Positions 12,001 to 24,148 of a stretch of DNA of 64,000 bases are shown here, piece after piece (positions within the stretch are counted from its first letter, which is position 1; every line of letters begins with the position of its first letter). The position numbers and the translations under genes are program-made. Origin of the DNA: Klebsormidium nitens (lineage: Eukaryota > Streptophyta > Klebsormidiophyceae > Klebsormidiales > Klebsormidiaceae); NCBI GenBank assembly GCA_000708835.1, contig DF237455.1, positions 1 through 64,000 on the forward strand, given 5' to 3'. Below the pieces are notes generated by a model. It searched no databases. It was not told the DNA's origin and was given only the letters and a program-made list of their open reading frames with translations.

Positions 12001-13426
12001 CGGCTTCCCGATAGGCGCGTTCTTCAACCAGAGGATCGTCACTCCTTTTGTCCGATGGGCTCTTAGGACGTTGCACCGTTACAATTGGACTGCTGCCACC
12101 CATTAGCAGAACGTCTCGTTGTGCAACATGGCCGGCCAGAAAAGCCAAGAACTACGCTTTCATGCCTTCATTGAGCTGGTTCATTTGAGGATTATACCAC
12201 TGCACTTTGAGCTGCTGTATGCTGTTCAGACCGCAGAACAACGCAACAGGCTCCGCGGTTCAGGTCACCCTTACACAGGGGCGGCAGAGCGCACGTTGGC
12301 AGCAGCGCAAGCGGAATCGGCACTGGATCTATAGTGGTCACTTGCTTCGTGCCTCGTGTGTCGTTTTCTGCGACGACTTCGTCATCTGCTGACTTTTGAC
12401 AAGGGGCATAGAACTCACCCAAGGCAGGGGGGTGCCAGCTGCAGCCCCGTCCTCTTCTCTCCTCTGCGCTCCGTCCCCCCCCCCTACGCGTGCCGCTGCG
12501 CCGCGAGTCCTCCAATCTCCCTCCCCCCCACCAAACGCCTCGGCCCCCCACGGCGTGACGTCACCCCTGAGGTCAGGAAGGCCCAGCACCGCTGCTCTGA
12601 TCGACCGCGGGGACGGCGGCAGGGGGGTGCCCAGCCCCTTGAGAAGCACCCCCCCGGGAGGTTTTAGGTTTACCGTCGGCACTGCTCCCGGCCCGATGCG
12701 CAAGTCTTTGACCCATTGCGGGAGGACGTATCTTTCAGGGAGGGGCTCGACTTGCTCCCCTTGGTTGTTGACGTAATAGTCCGCAATGCCCCGCCAGCTG
12801 TTGCTGTGGAGCAGACCCCCGGCCTCGTGCGCGTCTGTGCTGGGGGGGAGGATTTGCAGCGGTTCAAGCCCCCCCAGAAAGTCGTTCGAGAGGCCGGCGT
12901 TCAGCAGGTGGTCGGGGTTGAAGTCCGAGGGGGGGAAGTCGCCAGACCCTCCCGCCTGGAACTGATTGAAAACGGAAAGTTGAGTTGCCCGCAATTCTTG
13001 AACAAAAACAAGGAGGATCAAAAACAAGGCATGTAAGGTTTTGGCAGTCATGCTGCTTGTATTCTGCCCAACCCATTGCTACAAATATACTAGCAGCAGA
13101 ACTACCTCCTGTTCATGATCAATCAATTTATGCAACCCCGCGGCTCACATGCATGCACGCAATCTGCTTTCCAAGTGATATTCTCAGCCTCTGCCTGATT
13201 AAAGCAACGCGTTCCTCAACTAACCAACCAGCCCATAAGGAATGTCCATCCGACTTGCCTGTTCCAGATACAGAAACGAATTGGCGAACTGCCCGTCCTC
13301 CCCCCCCTGTGATGCATTCGCATCCAGCCAATTCCCACTCCCCGGTTTTCGCTCGTCCAAGTCAAGCACCTCGCCATACTCCGCCATCGTGCGGCGGAGG
13401 GATCCCTCACGGCTGCGCCCTTCCAT
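9044..13426 (-). CDS. bHLH transcription factor with C-terminal ACT-like domain
   Basis: There are eight exons: 13426-13259, 12961-12419, 11782-11705, 11235-11170, 10735-10619, 10082-9981, 9618-9511 and 9175-9044 (stop TAG). All phases are 0, giving 437 aa. The bHLH is built from exons 3-5. The basic region NHSAAERRRRDRINDRF carries the H-E-R residues expected for E-box/G-box binding. Helix 1 is FDILRRLIP and helix 2 is ADKATVLKAVIDYVSRLQ, at about residues 257-310. The last two exons encode an ACT-like fold: VVRITCPTRGGLLFDVIATL, then GRVLHVFYVP. Exon 2 is a Gly/Pro-rich, probably disordered region. Intron 1 starts with GC (CAG|GCAAGT) instead of GT. ACT-bearing plant bHLH factors act as dimers in the nucleus; the target genes are unknown. 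PIF- or BIM-like grouping is possible, but the ACT-like tail argues for another subgroup. Confidence 0.92.
11597..11621 (+). repeat. Dispersed CTCCGCACCC motif, copy 3
   Basis: Reads CTCCGCACCCATACCCACCC then TAA, in bHLH intron 3. It nearly matches the copies at 3079 and, inverted, at 8221. Confidence 0.5.
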
Positions 13427-14792
13427 TATGACGACCCCGCATCAGCATTGGGCAGCAATCCACGCTAAGCGTCTCAAAAGTGATCAAACATGCGCAGCAT
13501 TACGTTTCCAATTCCTGGTGCCTCTCTATCCCCAATGCCACCACTTGCGGGGGCCCTCATGTCGGCATCAAGACTACCAGGAAACAAGTTTGCCTAGGAG
13601 GAACCTCAGTTTAAGCCCTCATCGACCTCGCCCGCATTCCTTATTTCGCCAATGTCACAATGCTAGCTTCTCTCACACGACGTGTCATTGTAAAAAGCGT
13701 GCAGGATTGTGCACCGGGGAGGGTTGGATCCACAGTACCATACTCAGATCAAGAGTTGGGCTGATTTCGCGGGATTGTTGCTGCCTTGTTCAAGGGGCTG
13801 AAAGAGTCACATTCAGCTTTAATTTTAATTTAATATCGTTGAGATAAAGCTAGGCCAGTAGTGTGCATGATTTGCGATACGTGATCATTGTTGGACATAC
13901 CGACGTGAAACTTAGCTGCTGAAATATAAAATACAAATCTAGACCTTCCACCACTCAAATTGTCTTCCCATGGGCAGATTCTGTATAGCTACTGCAAGAC
14001 GATGCAATGACTTTACTCGCCAAATTCGCATGCAAGAACCAGGCGTTGAAGTTTCATGGCCCCATTTCAGATCCATCATGATCAGATCATCCAGATCAAT
14101 TGGCTGGTTTTTTCGACCTGAGCCGTTCCAGCTGGCTCAACTCCGATTCTAGTCCGACCCAAAAGTTGTGACCGTACCATTGCATCACACAAGTACCTAT
14201 CTTAGAAAACTGCGGCCAGCTCCAGCCTGGTATATTCGGCCGGCAATGCGCTGCTGATCTGGGCAGGATTTGCGATTCGGTAGCATTGCGATGCACGCAC
14301 GCAGAATGGTCGCGAGACCTCAGATCGTGATGATTGCACTTTTTGGCAACCACCTCTTGACTCCGCTCCGGTCCCGAGAAAGTTGCGTGCAAGCCCAATC
14401 GCGAGAGTCGTCGATTGTCTATATGTACCCGGAAGAAGCAGATCCGGCCGTCGGATCTTGGGCAGGTCGAGAGCCGTCGAACCAGGCCAAATCCAGATCT
14501 GACGGTACAGAGACTCGAATCTTACGATCCTGTGCGAAATGGGCACTGCAGGCTGCAGCAGAGCTCTTCTCTCGTGATACCTAGCAAAGAAGAAGCGCAC
14601 AGGAATCATGATTGCGCTCTAATATGGAATAGGTAGGCAAGAGGGATTTTAGGAGGAGCTGACGTATCTTGTCTTCTCAAAAACCCCTTCAAAGCAGCAC
14701 GTGCAAGGAGGTTCTCTCATGCTGCCCCCTCGAAACAGAATGCTGGGTCTTATCCTGCATTGTAATCGCTGTTTGACTACAGTCACGTCGCT
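13427..14792. other. Shared divergent 5' region of the bHLH and F2KP genes
   Basis: About 1.4 kb separates the two divergent starts. No ORF here has recognisable similarity. Any 5'UTR and promoter elements of both genes must lie here, but I see no strong TATA box or repeated operator-like site that I would call. Confidence 0.55.
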
Positions 14793-17700
14793 TTGACCCA
14801 GCTGTTCTGTAGTATGACGTCTGTCCAGCAGTGCCTATTGACCGTTCAGCTGAGCAGCGGCGTGCGACCGCTTCCGCCGGACTTTGTTCCGCACCTAGTT
14901 GCAGCTCCGTTGGGAAAAGAGGATGGGCCTGTGTTTGCATTTGGGCAGCAGCCAATGGCGTACAACCAGGTGGCGGGCCTGTGGCACCTCGCATTCATCG
15001 CACCGCAGAATGCAGGTGAATCTGGGGCCGTCGGAAGGGTTGCATAGCAGAATCCGCTTCAGGTTCCTGGTCCATTTGTTGTTATTCTCAGGGGTCGCGG
15101 TGAAATCAGAAGTTTCACCCCAAACTTGAGAATCTCACTTTGTGTACGCTGACTGAACAAACTGGTGAGGCACTCTGAGTTTCTTCTTCAAGAGGACAAA
15201 CAGCAGGACAAACCAAGACTAGCAGGCAGCGGAAGTCAAAGACAAACTCAATTTCAAAGTCACTGGTCACTTCCGTAAAGAAACCTCCTTTCATCTGCAC
15301 AAGCGGGGAACATGAAGCAACCGCCAATAAAGCTCGGCCCAAGTGGACAACACTGCTAAAACCCTGTTCCAAATCGGCGGGTTTCAACGGCGCTGACATC
15401 CTGGGCTTGTTCAACAAACTTTTCAAAGCAATCGATCCGCGCATTCGTTCTACCATCAAGTCTCTGTTCGCTTTTGGTGCCCAATGGGCTTTTTCTTGAA
15501 GTGCTGAAGAGCCAGCAACCAGCGACTGCGCTAGCCGCTCTGTAAGCAAACACTGGGCAATTCAGACCCACATTACCATGTAAAGCCTGTAAGGCCTTCT
15601 CTACTTGCTTACATCTTCATGACTTCTGTGAGAATTACCCGGGTGACTTACTATATATCTGTTGAACCTTTTGTTGTTGCCGAAAACTGGCACCTACTCC
15701 GTGCAAAGAACAGACACACAACCTAGTAGTTTCTCGTCGACTTACCAACTTTCCATCATCGCTCCTTTTCTAGTTGGCGGCTTCCTCTTCTCCTTGACCA
15801 CCAACTCAACAACCGTCCAAGAAACACGCGACGAGCCTCGCAGCCTCGCTCTTTACCTGCGTGGGCCCCCGCCAACTGGCGACTCCGCCAGCTTTTCTGT
15901 TGGGGCCAACAAGACAGACTCTTTGCGATGCACCGTCGTCGTTGCTGCCGAACCTGTAAGCGCGTTCGAGCTGGGGGGATGCTTGCACTCTCCTGCACAG
16001 GACAATCAGGGGGGTGAGTAACCTGAAATTGTCGGAAGCATCCTTCTTGGTTTGTCTTTCTGCCAACCCCCTCCTTTCTCCCCATGTTCTCCTCCTTCTC
16101 AAATGCGCTTTATGGGTCATTTGTTGGCGTAAAGATGGCCTTTGTTAGCATCGGTTTGTCAAAGTGAACGATGACGAACGTTTTCCAAAATATGTGGGCC
16201 ATTTCAAGGAGGCTCATCGAATTGAGTCAGATTACTGAAAGGTAGTTGAGAGCCAATCAGGCGTCACCTTTGACTTTCAAACATCAGGCTTGTTATTGCA
16301 GAAGTCATGTTTGACGCTGGTCGTAAAGTCAGAACTTCACTGTTTAAGTACGCAATACCATTGCGTCCTTGCTGGCGTAGCGTTATCTGCTGTTTCGTAG
16401 CGGATCGTAAGTCGGAGCCGAGCACAGCGGATCGGCAGAGCCGAAGTCATCGTTTATGTTCGCTGACGTCATCGTCCATGCTCGCTGACGTCATCGTCCA
16501 TGCTCGCTGCAGATGCATTTGAAATTGGCAGCCCTGGAGAGGACAGTCTTCTTACAAGCTATGATAGAAAGGTGAGTCGCCTGCATTTCCGGCTTTTCCT
16601 GGCCTTTGCAAATCACGCAGTAGACATATTGTTCTCAGGCACTCTAGCTACAAATAGACGGTGTATACGGTCATGAATCCAGGGAGTCGATGTGGCCAAG
16701 GCTGAGACTCTTGTTGCATTCAGGAGCGCCGGAGACGTCAACAGACCTCAAGTGGCTCTCCCCATAGCAACCATTCTTGTTGGGGAAGAGTGGACTTGCT
16801 GCAGACTTGGAGGCGCCATAAACCCCTTTTTTTTTTTGGAGTCAAGACTTGAGAGAGTAACGAGCCTTGATGGCCCAAACGCTGATGAGAAAGGTCACGC
16901 CCAAAAGACAGTTCGAAAACAAGAGCGAAACGAAACGAAAAAAACGCCCTTCATTCCAGGATGCCGACAGCCCCACCCTCCCCTACCTCGCCAACTCGAC
17001 GGAGGAGCCCCGTCTGCTGCGCTCCATCTCAGAGCCTGCGCGCGCCGGTTTCAACTCGCTCTCGCGGCTAAAATCGGCGATGGGCGCGCGCGTGCTGAGC
17101 GTGAAAGACCTCCTGGTGCTGGAAGAGGGGTCCGAGGAAGGGGCGTCGGAGGAGGAGGGCGAAGAAATTGACGAGCCGGGGACCGCCACGTCAGCAGGCA
17201 GCGTAGGTTCCTCATTTTGTAATTTTCAATGTTTGCTGTCTGCTTTGGCTGGTTACTTTCCGACTGAAGAAGGGGTCCGAGGAAGGGGCGTCGGAGGAGG
17301 GGGCCGGAGAGAACGACGAGCCGGGGACTGCCACGTCAGCAGGCAGCGTAAGTTACCTATCTTGAGGTTTTCTGCCTTGTCCTGTCTGTCCTCAATAAGA
17401 ACCTCCTTGCTGCTGGAGAAGGTGTTGGAGGGGGGAGGGAAGGCAAGGGGCCAGGGACTTACCGAAATGGAAATGACATGGGGCCTGCTCTTGCGCTTTT
17501 GGTGGGCAGGAATCTTAAAGCTACTACAGTAATTTGCTCGAACACTTTTAACTCCGTTCTGTAGGGGGTTCCGATCCTAAGAAATCGTAGTAGAAGATGG
17601 AGTCGGCATGATAGGTCCTCTTCGCCTTTCTTCTAACCAGTCGGTTGCAACTCCAAGAGTGTTTCGACAAAGCTCCTCTGAGGAGCTGGTCGCAGGCAAA

Positions 17701-20700
17701 GCCGACGACTGAAGGAAATTGCTGTGAGAACCGTGGTTTGGCTACTCCAAACCTGCTCACGCATGACCAGCTCCGAAAATTCCATGTCGATCTTCTCACC
17801 AACAATGTACTTTGCGTGTACGATTCCTCTCTACTTTCAGAGCGCCTGCCGATCTCAACCCTTTTGCCATTACGACTCCTTATCTCACTTTGCTTTCTCC
17901 CCCCCACCTCAGAGCGCCGAGGATTGGTCTCCCCCCTACCAAGCGCACAGCCAGTTCAACGCGTTTGATTTGGCCCACGAGCTCGACCCCGTCCTCAGCC
18001 GCGCGCCGTCGCTGAAGCGCGAGAACCTGCCCCCGCACGTGCAACGCTCGCTGTCTTCGTCGTGGGAGTTTTCCAACCCGGGGTCGCCGCACAAGCGCTT
18101 CCCGGTGGAGGAGGAGGATCAGACGGACATGCCGGCCGCAGCTGGAGGTGGGTAAAGTTTTGGGATTCTGTGTTCTGGGTTTCTAAGGGGTCCAGGAGTT
18201 TGGTCAGTGGCTGTTTAAGACGCGCTCGATGTCTTCGTTTTGGGAGTTCTCCAACCCGTGGAAGAGGAAGATCAGACGGACATGCCGGCCGCTGCTGGAG
18301 GTGAGTGAGGTGTCAAGGATTACGTCGTTTGGAAGGCTTGCGGTTTAGGGTTCAGCCAAGGAATGCGCAAGGCGCGCTTGTCTTCTTCATCGTGGGAGTT
18401 CTGCAGTCCGGCTTCGCAGCACAAGCGCTTCCCAGTGGAAGAGGAGGATCAGACGGATATGCCAGCCGCCGCTGGAGGTGGGTTGACTTTTGAAGCTTTG
18501 TGTTCTGGGTTACTGAGGCGTATAGGGTTTTGGTCAGTGGCTGTGAAAGACACGCTCGATGTCTTCGTTTTGAGAGTTCCTCAACCCGTGGAAGAGGAAG
18601 ATCAAACGGACATTCCGGCCGCTGCTGGAGGTGAGCGAGGTATCGAGGATAATGTCTCCTGGGTAGGGTGTAGGGTTTAGCCAAAGAATAGGCAAGAAGC
18701 GTTCGCCTTCTTCGTCGTGGGAGTTTCGACATCGACTCTCGCTGCAAAAAGCGCTTCCCGGTGGAGGAGGAGGATTAGACGGACATGCTGGCCGCCGCCG
18801 GGGGTGAGGATTCCGTCATTTGGGTTTTTGAGGGCTTAAGGATGTTGACAAATGAATGTCCAAGAAGTGCTCGCCTTTTTCGACCTGCGAATCGAAAGGT
18901 GGTTGCCAAACAAGGCTTCCCCGCGGAAGAGGAGGATCAGGGCGCACCTGGGCTGTTGTGCTTTTTGGATGTGAGAGTTTAGGCGAAGCCAGGCCTTTCG
19001 GAGAACGAGGTCGCCACAAAAGTGCTTCCAGTAAAAGAGAGTGTCGAAAAGATATGGTTCCGCTCAGGGGTCCGAGACATGCCATTGGATTTTATAATAT
19101 CTCCAGAGTCACGTGGGGTTCATACAAGACTTGAGCCGCTCAGAGAGGCGCTCCCTTACGGATTGAGAGGAACCGAGGGACGAGACAGCCGCAACATCTC
19201 TGGGTTCAGGTTGCGGCTAAGGTCAATTGTTTGATGACCAGAACATGGCCGATTGATTTGGTGGCTTCTACTTCACTGTCCTTTGGCTGACCATTCGTAA
19301 TTCCGTTTTCAGCGGTCGCTGCGGCGGCCATCTCGGAGCGGATGGACGGGCCCAAAGAGAAGCGGAAACTGGCCATCATATTAGTCGGGTGAGAACTTCA
19401 AGCACCTCACATCGATGTCACTACTTTGTCTCTTCCCTTGGTTCAAACAAAGATCTGCCAAACATCGACTGGAACCTTTTCGGAAGGCTTCGACAAGTCA
19501 CTACTTAGCAAATCTAGACGGTTCTGCTCCAGTTGATTCACCGCACTTTCTGCCCAGAACTATACTGGACAGCTTCGAAGCTTGGCGTCTACTCGGCTTG
19601 TTCTCCCTCTGCGTTCGGAGACTTCCGCAAACGCGGACCCTGTGAAGAGCTGAATCGAAAGCGGGCCAGACGGCCGAACATTCATAAAAAGCCCGCAAGA
19701 ATTTCGCCCGAGCGATTTTCACCTTATTTTCGACATACTATACTCAGTGTCACCGGTTTCTAGACGTCTCCTCCTTTTCATTCTGGATTCGAATGGGAGC
19801 CTGACTCCTGCGCAGGCTACCTGCGAGGGGGAAGAGCTACACGGCTGCCAAGCTGACGCAGTATCTACGGTGGCTGGGTCACGAGACGAAGCACTTCAAC
19901 GTCGGCTCGTTCCGGCGGCAGATGCACGGGGCAGGTCACACCGCCAGCTTCTTTGACCCAGGTACGGAAAGAGTGCCAAGTGTTCTGGTGTAACTTTTGT
20001 TTCTGCTATGGGAGAGGAGTTTGTTTCAAACTGCAAGATCTCCAGCGTCTCTGGCTTTTTGACGTCTTTGTCTTAAGGCCCAATCCCAAGCATTTGACGT
20101 TCTTTGAAGCTTGCTAGACGAGTTGGTCTCGAGTAACAGACCCGTTGTGAGGAAATCAGGCGCAGGATTGCTGCGCAGAGTCTGATTACATACATCGCCA
20201 GGTTTGGTCTCGCTGCGTGCATAAGACGTCTCTTGTGGAAAGCCCAGCCGCGGCTTCGACATGTCCGAATCTCCATCTCAGCAGCAAGTGCGCAACGTGT
20301 CCTCAAGCAACTCGCACTCTCAATTTTCGTCGATGCTAAATGGTTGGTTGGCTCGTGGTGTGAGTAAAGGCGAAGGCGAGAAGACTGGGCCCGTTGCAGC
20401 TCTTCTGACGTGCCCAAAAACAGTGAGACGGGTCAAAGAGGAAAGACCCTTGATGTCGTTTTTTCATCACTGAAGCTTTCAAAACAAAATGTTACTGAAA
20501 GACATCGACGCTGGAGAACGACCCGTGCAGATAACGATGCGGGCCAAGAAGCCCGGCGCGAGGCCGCTGTCGCGACGTTCCAAGCGATGCTGAAGTGGTT
20601 CGACGAGGGGGGGCAAGTCGCGTGCTTCGACGCGACCAACTCATCGGCGGCGCGGCGGCGCATGCTGCTAGAAATGGCGGAGGGGCGCTGCAAGGTGAGA

Positions 20701-23700
20701 AAGAGCTGTAAACTCTCAAATATTCTGGGCTTGAGTACCAAGCCTTTCGGAACTCAGAGATGTAGAAGCAAAGCGTTGGCGGTGCACAGACGATGCTGCT
20801 AGGGTGGGGCCCCGGGGGTGTGAAGTAACAATCTGACACGGAATCCTGCGGTTTTGTCCTTACAAGAAGAAGCGGAGCGTGCGGCAGCTTCAAATCTTTC
20901 TTGAAGCGAACGGCGGCCGTTTCGACTTCTCAGCCTTCAGGACTCAATATTGGTAGACGACCAAGATTCTACAACGAACCTAAAAGGGGACCCAGAAATC
21001 TTACCAGGCCTCACGAGTAAGAACAGTGCTGAAAAAAGCGGAGTGTTCTCGCAGGCGGTTCTCTCAAAAAGCGCGCGCTTTAAGCCACTATCGTGGAGCG
21101 CAAACGCCTGGTTACAGCTCGGGAGTGCCCAAAAGCTGTCAGTCTTCGATTCCTAATCTCCTCAAACTCAGAAACGCAGAACCCCGAAGCAACTTGGGTT
21201 GTCATGCGACTCTTTTCGAAGGGTTTGTGCGCCGGGGGCACTCTCGGAGCGCAACATTCGACTCGAAGTCCTCAGTGCCTCATAATCTCTTGAGTACCGA
21301 TCTCTCAGCATTGCGAGCTCCTGATGAACGTGCTCTGTGTAGCCCATGATTTTTGAACAGCGTATGCAACGACGCCTCTCCTGAAGAGCGCAGTATCCAA
21401 GAAAAGGAGCGGACTAACTTAAGATAAGGAAAACTCAGTATATTCAGAACTGGCGAAACCCTGGTCGATGTGCTTTCCGCAGGCAATCTTTTTGGAGAGC
21501 ATATGCGACGACGCTTCTCTGGTGGAGCGCAACATCCGGGAGAAGGTGCGGACGAGCCCGGACTACGCGGACTGGCTCGACAAGGAGGCCGCAGTCCGAG
21601 ACCTCGAGAGCAGGATCGCCAACTATCAAAAGGTGAGCCCAACCACTGACAAGAATAGATTTCTTATGTTCCCAGAACGCCTCCAGCTACAACGAGAATA
21701 AGGTCGTCAAACGTCAAAAGGTGAGTCTAGCTACAGACGGGAGCGTTTTGCGAAGGTGTTGCGCAAATCCAGCGCAATCGCTCTCATAGCTACCGAGTCC
21801 TTGCCCAGCAGAGTGCCGCCCTTTGCTTCTACCCGGGCGCCTCTCTGCAGACCTTGGGAATTTTTGAGATTGTCCCCTCATCTTGTTTGAGGTACACTCG
21901 ACGCGAACAGGAAAATTAGCTCGGTGACCAAAAACATTCGAGCGTTCCAACAACTGGAGAGAGAATTTCGATACTTGCTGCGCGCGCAGGCGTACGAGCC
22001 CGTGAACGAGGGCAGCTGCATCAAGCTGATCAACATGGTGCACGGCTCGGGGGGCCAGATCCATGTCAAGAACATCAGCGGCTATCTTCCCGGGCGGATT
22101 GTCTTCTACCTGGTAAGGCATCCACCGCTTCTTTCTACTCAAGGGCGTGCTTATTTATCCATACGTTGCGTTCTCGAGTCGTCGTGTCTGCTTAGTGGCG
22201 ATCTTAGACGGGCTATCGTGTTTGCAGTGGTGCAATCATGGGAGGGCGACAAGCCCATGGATTTTGCAATCTGTCATACGGTCGTTCACGTCAGTCCACT
22301 CGCTTGAAGGAAACTCGTGAACGGAGCCCAGAGCCTGCGGACACCTCCGATTCCGGTCTGCAAAGATTCTAAGGTCTTCCTTGCCGTCTGTAGGTAGGCG
22401 TGCGCATGACGGCCCCCATACGCCTTATGAGCCAGCCCACATCCCGAGCATCTTTCAGAATCCCAGTTTGTCAAAGAACCAAGCCAAAAACGCCCTAGAA
22501 CCTGACCCTTTTTGTTAACTTCAGGTAAATGTGCACATCACGGCCCGCCCCATCTTCCTAACCCGCCACGGGGAGAGCCAGGACAACGTGGAGGGCCGCA
22601 TCGGAGGGGATCCCCCTCTGTCCTCCCGGGGGGAGGCTTATGCCCCCAAACTCGCGGAATTTTTACACAAGCGGTTGAAGCAGGAGCCGGCGGCGTCCGT
22701 TTGGACGTCCACGCTGCAGCGGACGCTGCTGACCGCGCGTTACATCGTGGGGTATCCCAAGGTGCGCGGGTTAGGGCCTAACAAAGCGGTTAGGGTTTTC
22801 CTTGAGGCAAGATCATTGAATTGAGGATAGCGAACGAAGAAGAGAGTGAAGAGCTGCCATAGGCTTGAGCAAAGTGAGACACGAAAGTCTGGCTCTACAG
22901 ATCGAGTAACATCACACACCTGCCTGGGGCCTATCTGGACATTGGGCAACTCGACTCCACGGTTTCAAGCTTAAGTCGTTTTTGATGAGAGCAACCGACA
23001 TAAGACCGACGTGCACCTGACAGCGATCTGCGACTGCTTCTGACCTGCAAAGCAAACAAAACGGTCCAACAAGTCTTCTTCAAGCTTGCCGGGCCAATCG
23101 TTCGTTTCCAGCTTCTTCGACGTTTCTGCTGTCCTAAAAGTTTTGGATGGCAGTCCGATGATGCTGACGTCAAGACTGGTCAACATTGTCCTTCGTTCGT
23201 GCTGACCCCGTCAACACGTGTTCCTCGCTGATCCGTTACAGATATCCAAAGCTGCTTCTTGTCCGGCAGGGTCTGCGGAAGAAGCTCTGTCATCCGCTTA
23301 TGTTTACTATTCGGTCGAAATCTTATGTGTACGCTTTTGTAGGTGCAATGGCGCGCGCTGGACGAGATCGCTGCGGGCGTTTGTGACGGGATGACGTATG
23401 GTGACATCAAGGAGAAGATGCCTGAGGAGCACAAAGCCAGGTGCGGCGGCGCCCCCTTCCCTCGCTTCAAGGTTTCTGGACTTTAGAGCTTAGAGCTTCG
23501 GGTGTCGATGACGTCGCAAATGTCTTTTCGCACCTTCGTTTCGACGCACGAGGCTGTGACGGCTTCATACTTGCAGGAGAAACCGGCCCCCCGTGTCATG
23601 GATCGGTGTCTCCTTTTCTTGAATCTAGTCACTTCTTGAGGGGTTTAAACCAACGATCAGCCGCCTGACTTTGGCAAAAATTGTGTGATGCTTCTGCTGC

Positions 23701-24148
23701 GAGCTTGCTGAAGATGGGAACGCATCGAAAGACTACATTCTCAGGGGAGCACAGGAGCCCCTCCTTTAACATCTTATTTCAGAACTTCAGTGAACGACAC
23801 GTCGACATTGCACGCTTTACTGCTGTTCAGAATGTTCGGATGCAAATTTTGACCCGGACGGATTGTCCATTGTGCAGGAAACGAGACAAGCTGCGCTATC
23901 GTTACCCCGCTGGCGAGTCGTACCTTGACGTCATCCAGCGGCTGGAGCCCGTCATCATCGAACTAGAGCGGCAACGGTCTGCTGTCGTGATAGTTGCGCA
24001 CCAAGCCGTGTTGAGGGCGCTGTATGGCTATTTTGCCGACAAGCCGCTAAAAGAAGTCCCGCACATAGACATGCCGTTGCATACGTTGATCGAATTGGTG
24101 CCAGGAGTTGGGGGAATGACCGAGAAACGGTACAACTTGCTCCCGTGA
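14793..24148 (+). CDS. F2KP: 6-phosphofructo-2-kinase/fructose-2,6-bisphosphatase (bifunctional, plant F2KP type)
   Basis: Makes and degrades fructose-2,6-bisphosphate, the cytosolic regulator of glycolysis versus sucrose synthesis. Exons 14814-15015 and 15774-15955 encode a carbohydrate-binding (CBM20-like) N-terminus; the start is ATG 14814 or 14793. The middle is uncertain: 16513-16571 and one from 16683 are likely, and phase shows at least one more is missing. From 16960 the chain closes: 16960-17202, 17913-18147, 19313-19388, 19816-19961, 20531-20694, 21483-21632, 21990-22112, 22525-22761, 23343-23440, 23878-24148, 580 aa. The kinase has Walker A GLPARGKSY. The phosphatase has TRHGES (phospho-acceptor His), DEIAAGVCDG (acid/base Glu) and AHQAV (second His), so both activities look intact. 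Introns hold decayed exon copies. It is divergent from the bHLH gene. Confidence 0.96.
16460..16503 (+). repeat. 22-bp direct repeat x2 with TGACGTCA, next to an exon acceptor
   Basis: Two perfect head-to-tail copies of a 22-base unit (TCGCTGACGTCATCGTCCAT + GC), followed by the start of a third (TCGCTGCAG) that forms the acceptor of the exon at 16513. A diverged copy edge lies just upstream. Confidence 0.85.
17122..17347 (+). repeat. Duplicated F2KP exon end, second copy still in frame
   Basis: The last 80 bases of exon 16960-17202, with its donor, recur at 17266-17347. The copy has an AG acceptor at 17268-17269 and a donor (AGC|GTAAGT) at 17348. Between them lie 78 bases in phase 0 that encode KGSEEGASEEGAGENDEPGT plus six residues. 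It could therefore be spliced in as an extra acidic exon without breaking the frame. Confidence 0.8.
18051..18948 (+). repeat. Array of decayed copies of the F2KP exon 3' end (period about 330 bp)
   Basis: The end of exon 17913-18147 (SSSWEFSNPG..EEEDQTDMPAAAG plus donor) recurs at 18372-18477, 18699-18803 and weakly at 18865-18948. A shorter second form lies between them at 18222-18300 and 18552-18630. Donors fall at 18148, 18301, 18478 and 18631, so the long and short forms alternate within a 330-bp unit. The 18699 copy has an in-frame TAG. Intervening intron sequence (TGTGTTCTGGGTT..TGGTCAGTGGCTGT) is duplicated too. Confidence 0.88.
21205..21416 (+). repeat. Two decayed upstream copies of the F2KP exon at 21483
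   Basis: The segments at about 21205-21270 and 21342-21416 align with the 5' part of exon 21483-21632 (ATCTTTTTGGAGAGCATATG then CGACGACG..CTCT..GAGCGCAACAT). They keep GGAGCGCAACATTCG and TATGCAACGACGCCTCTCC but have lost splice sites and frame. The same exon's 3' end (CGTCAAAAG|GTGAGT) is also re-copied at about 21700-21726. Confidence 0.65.
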
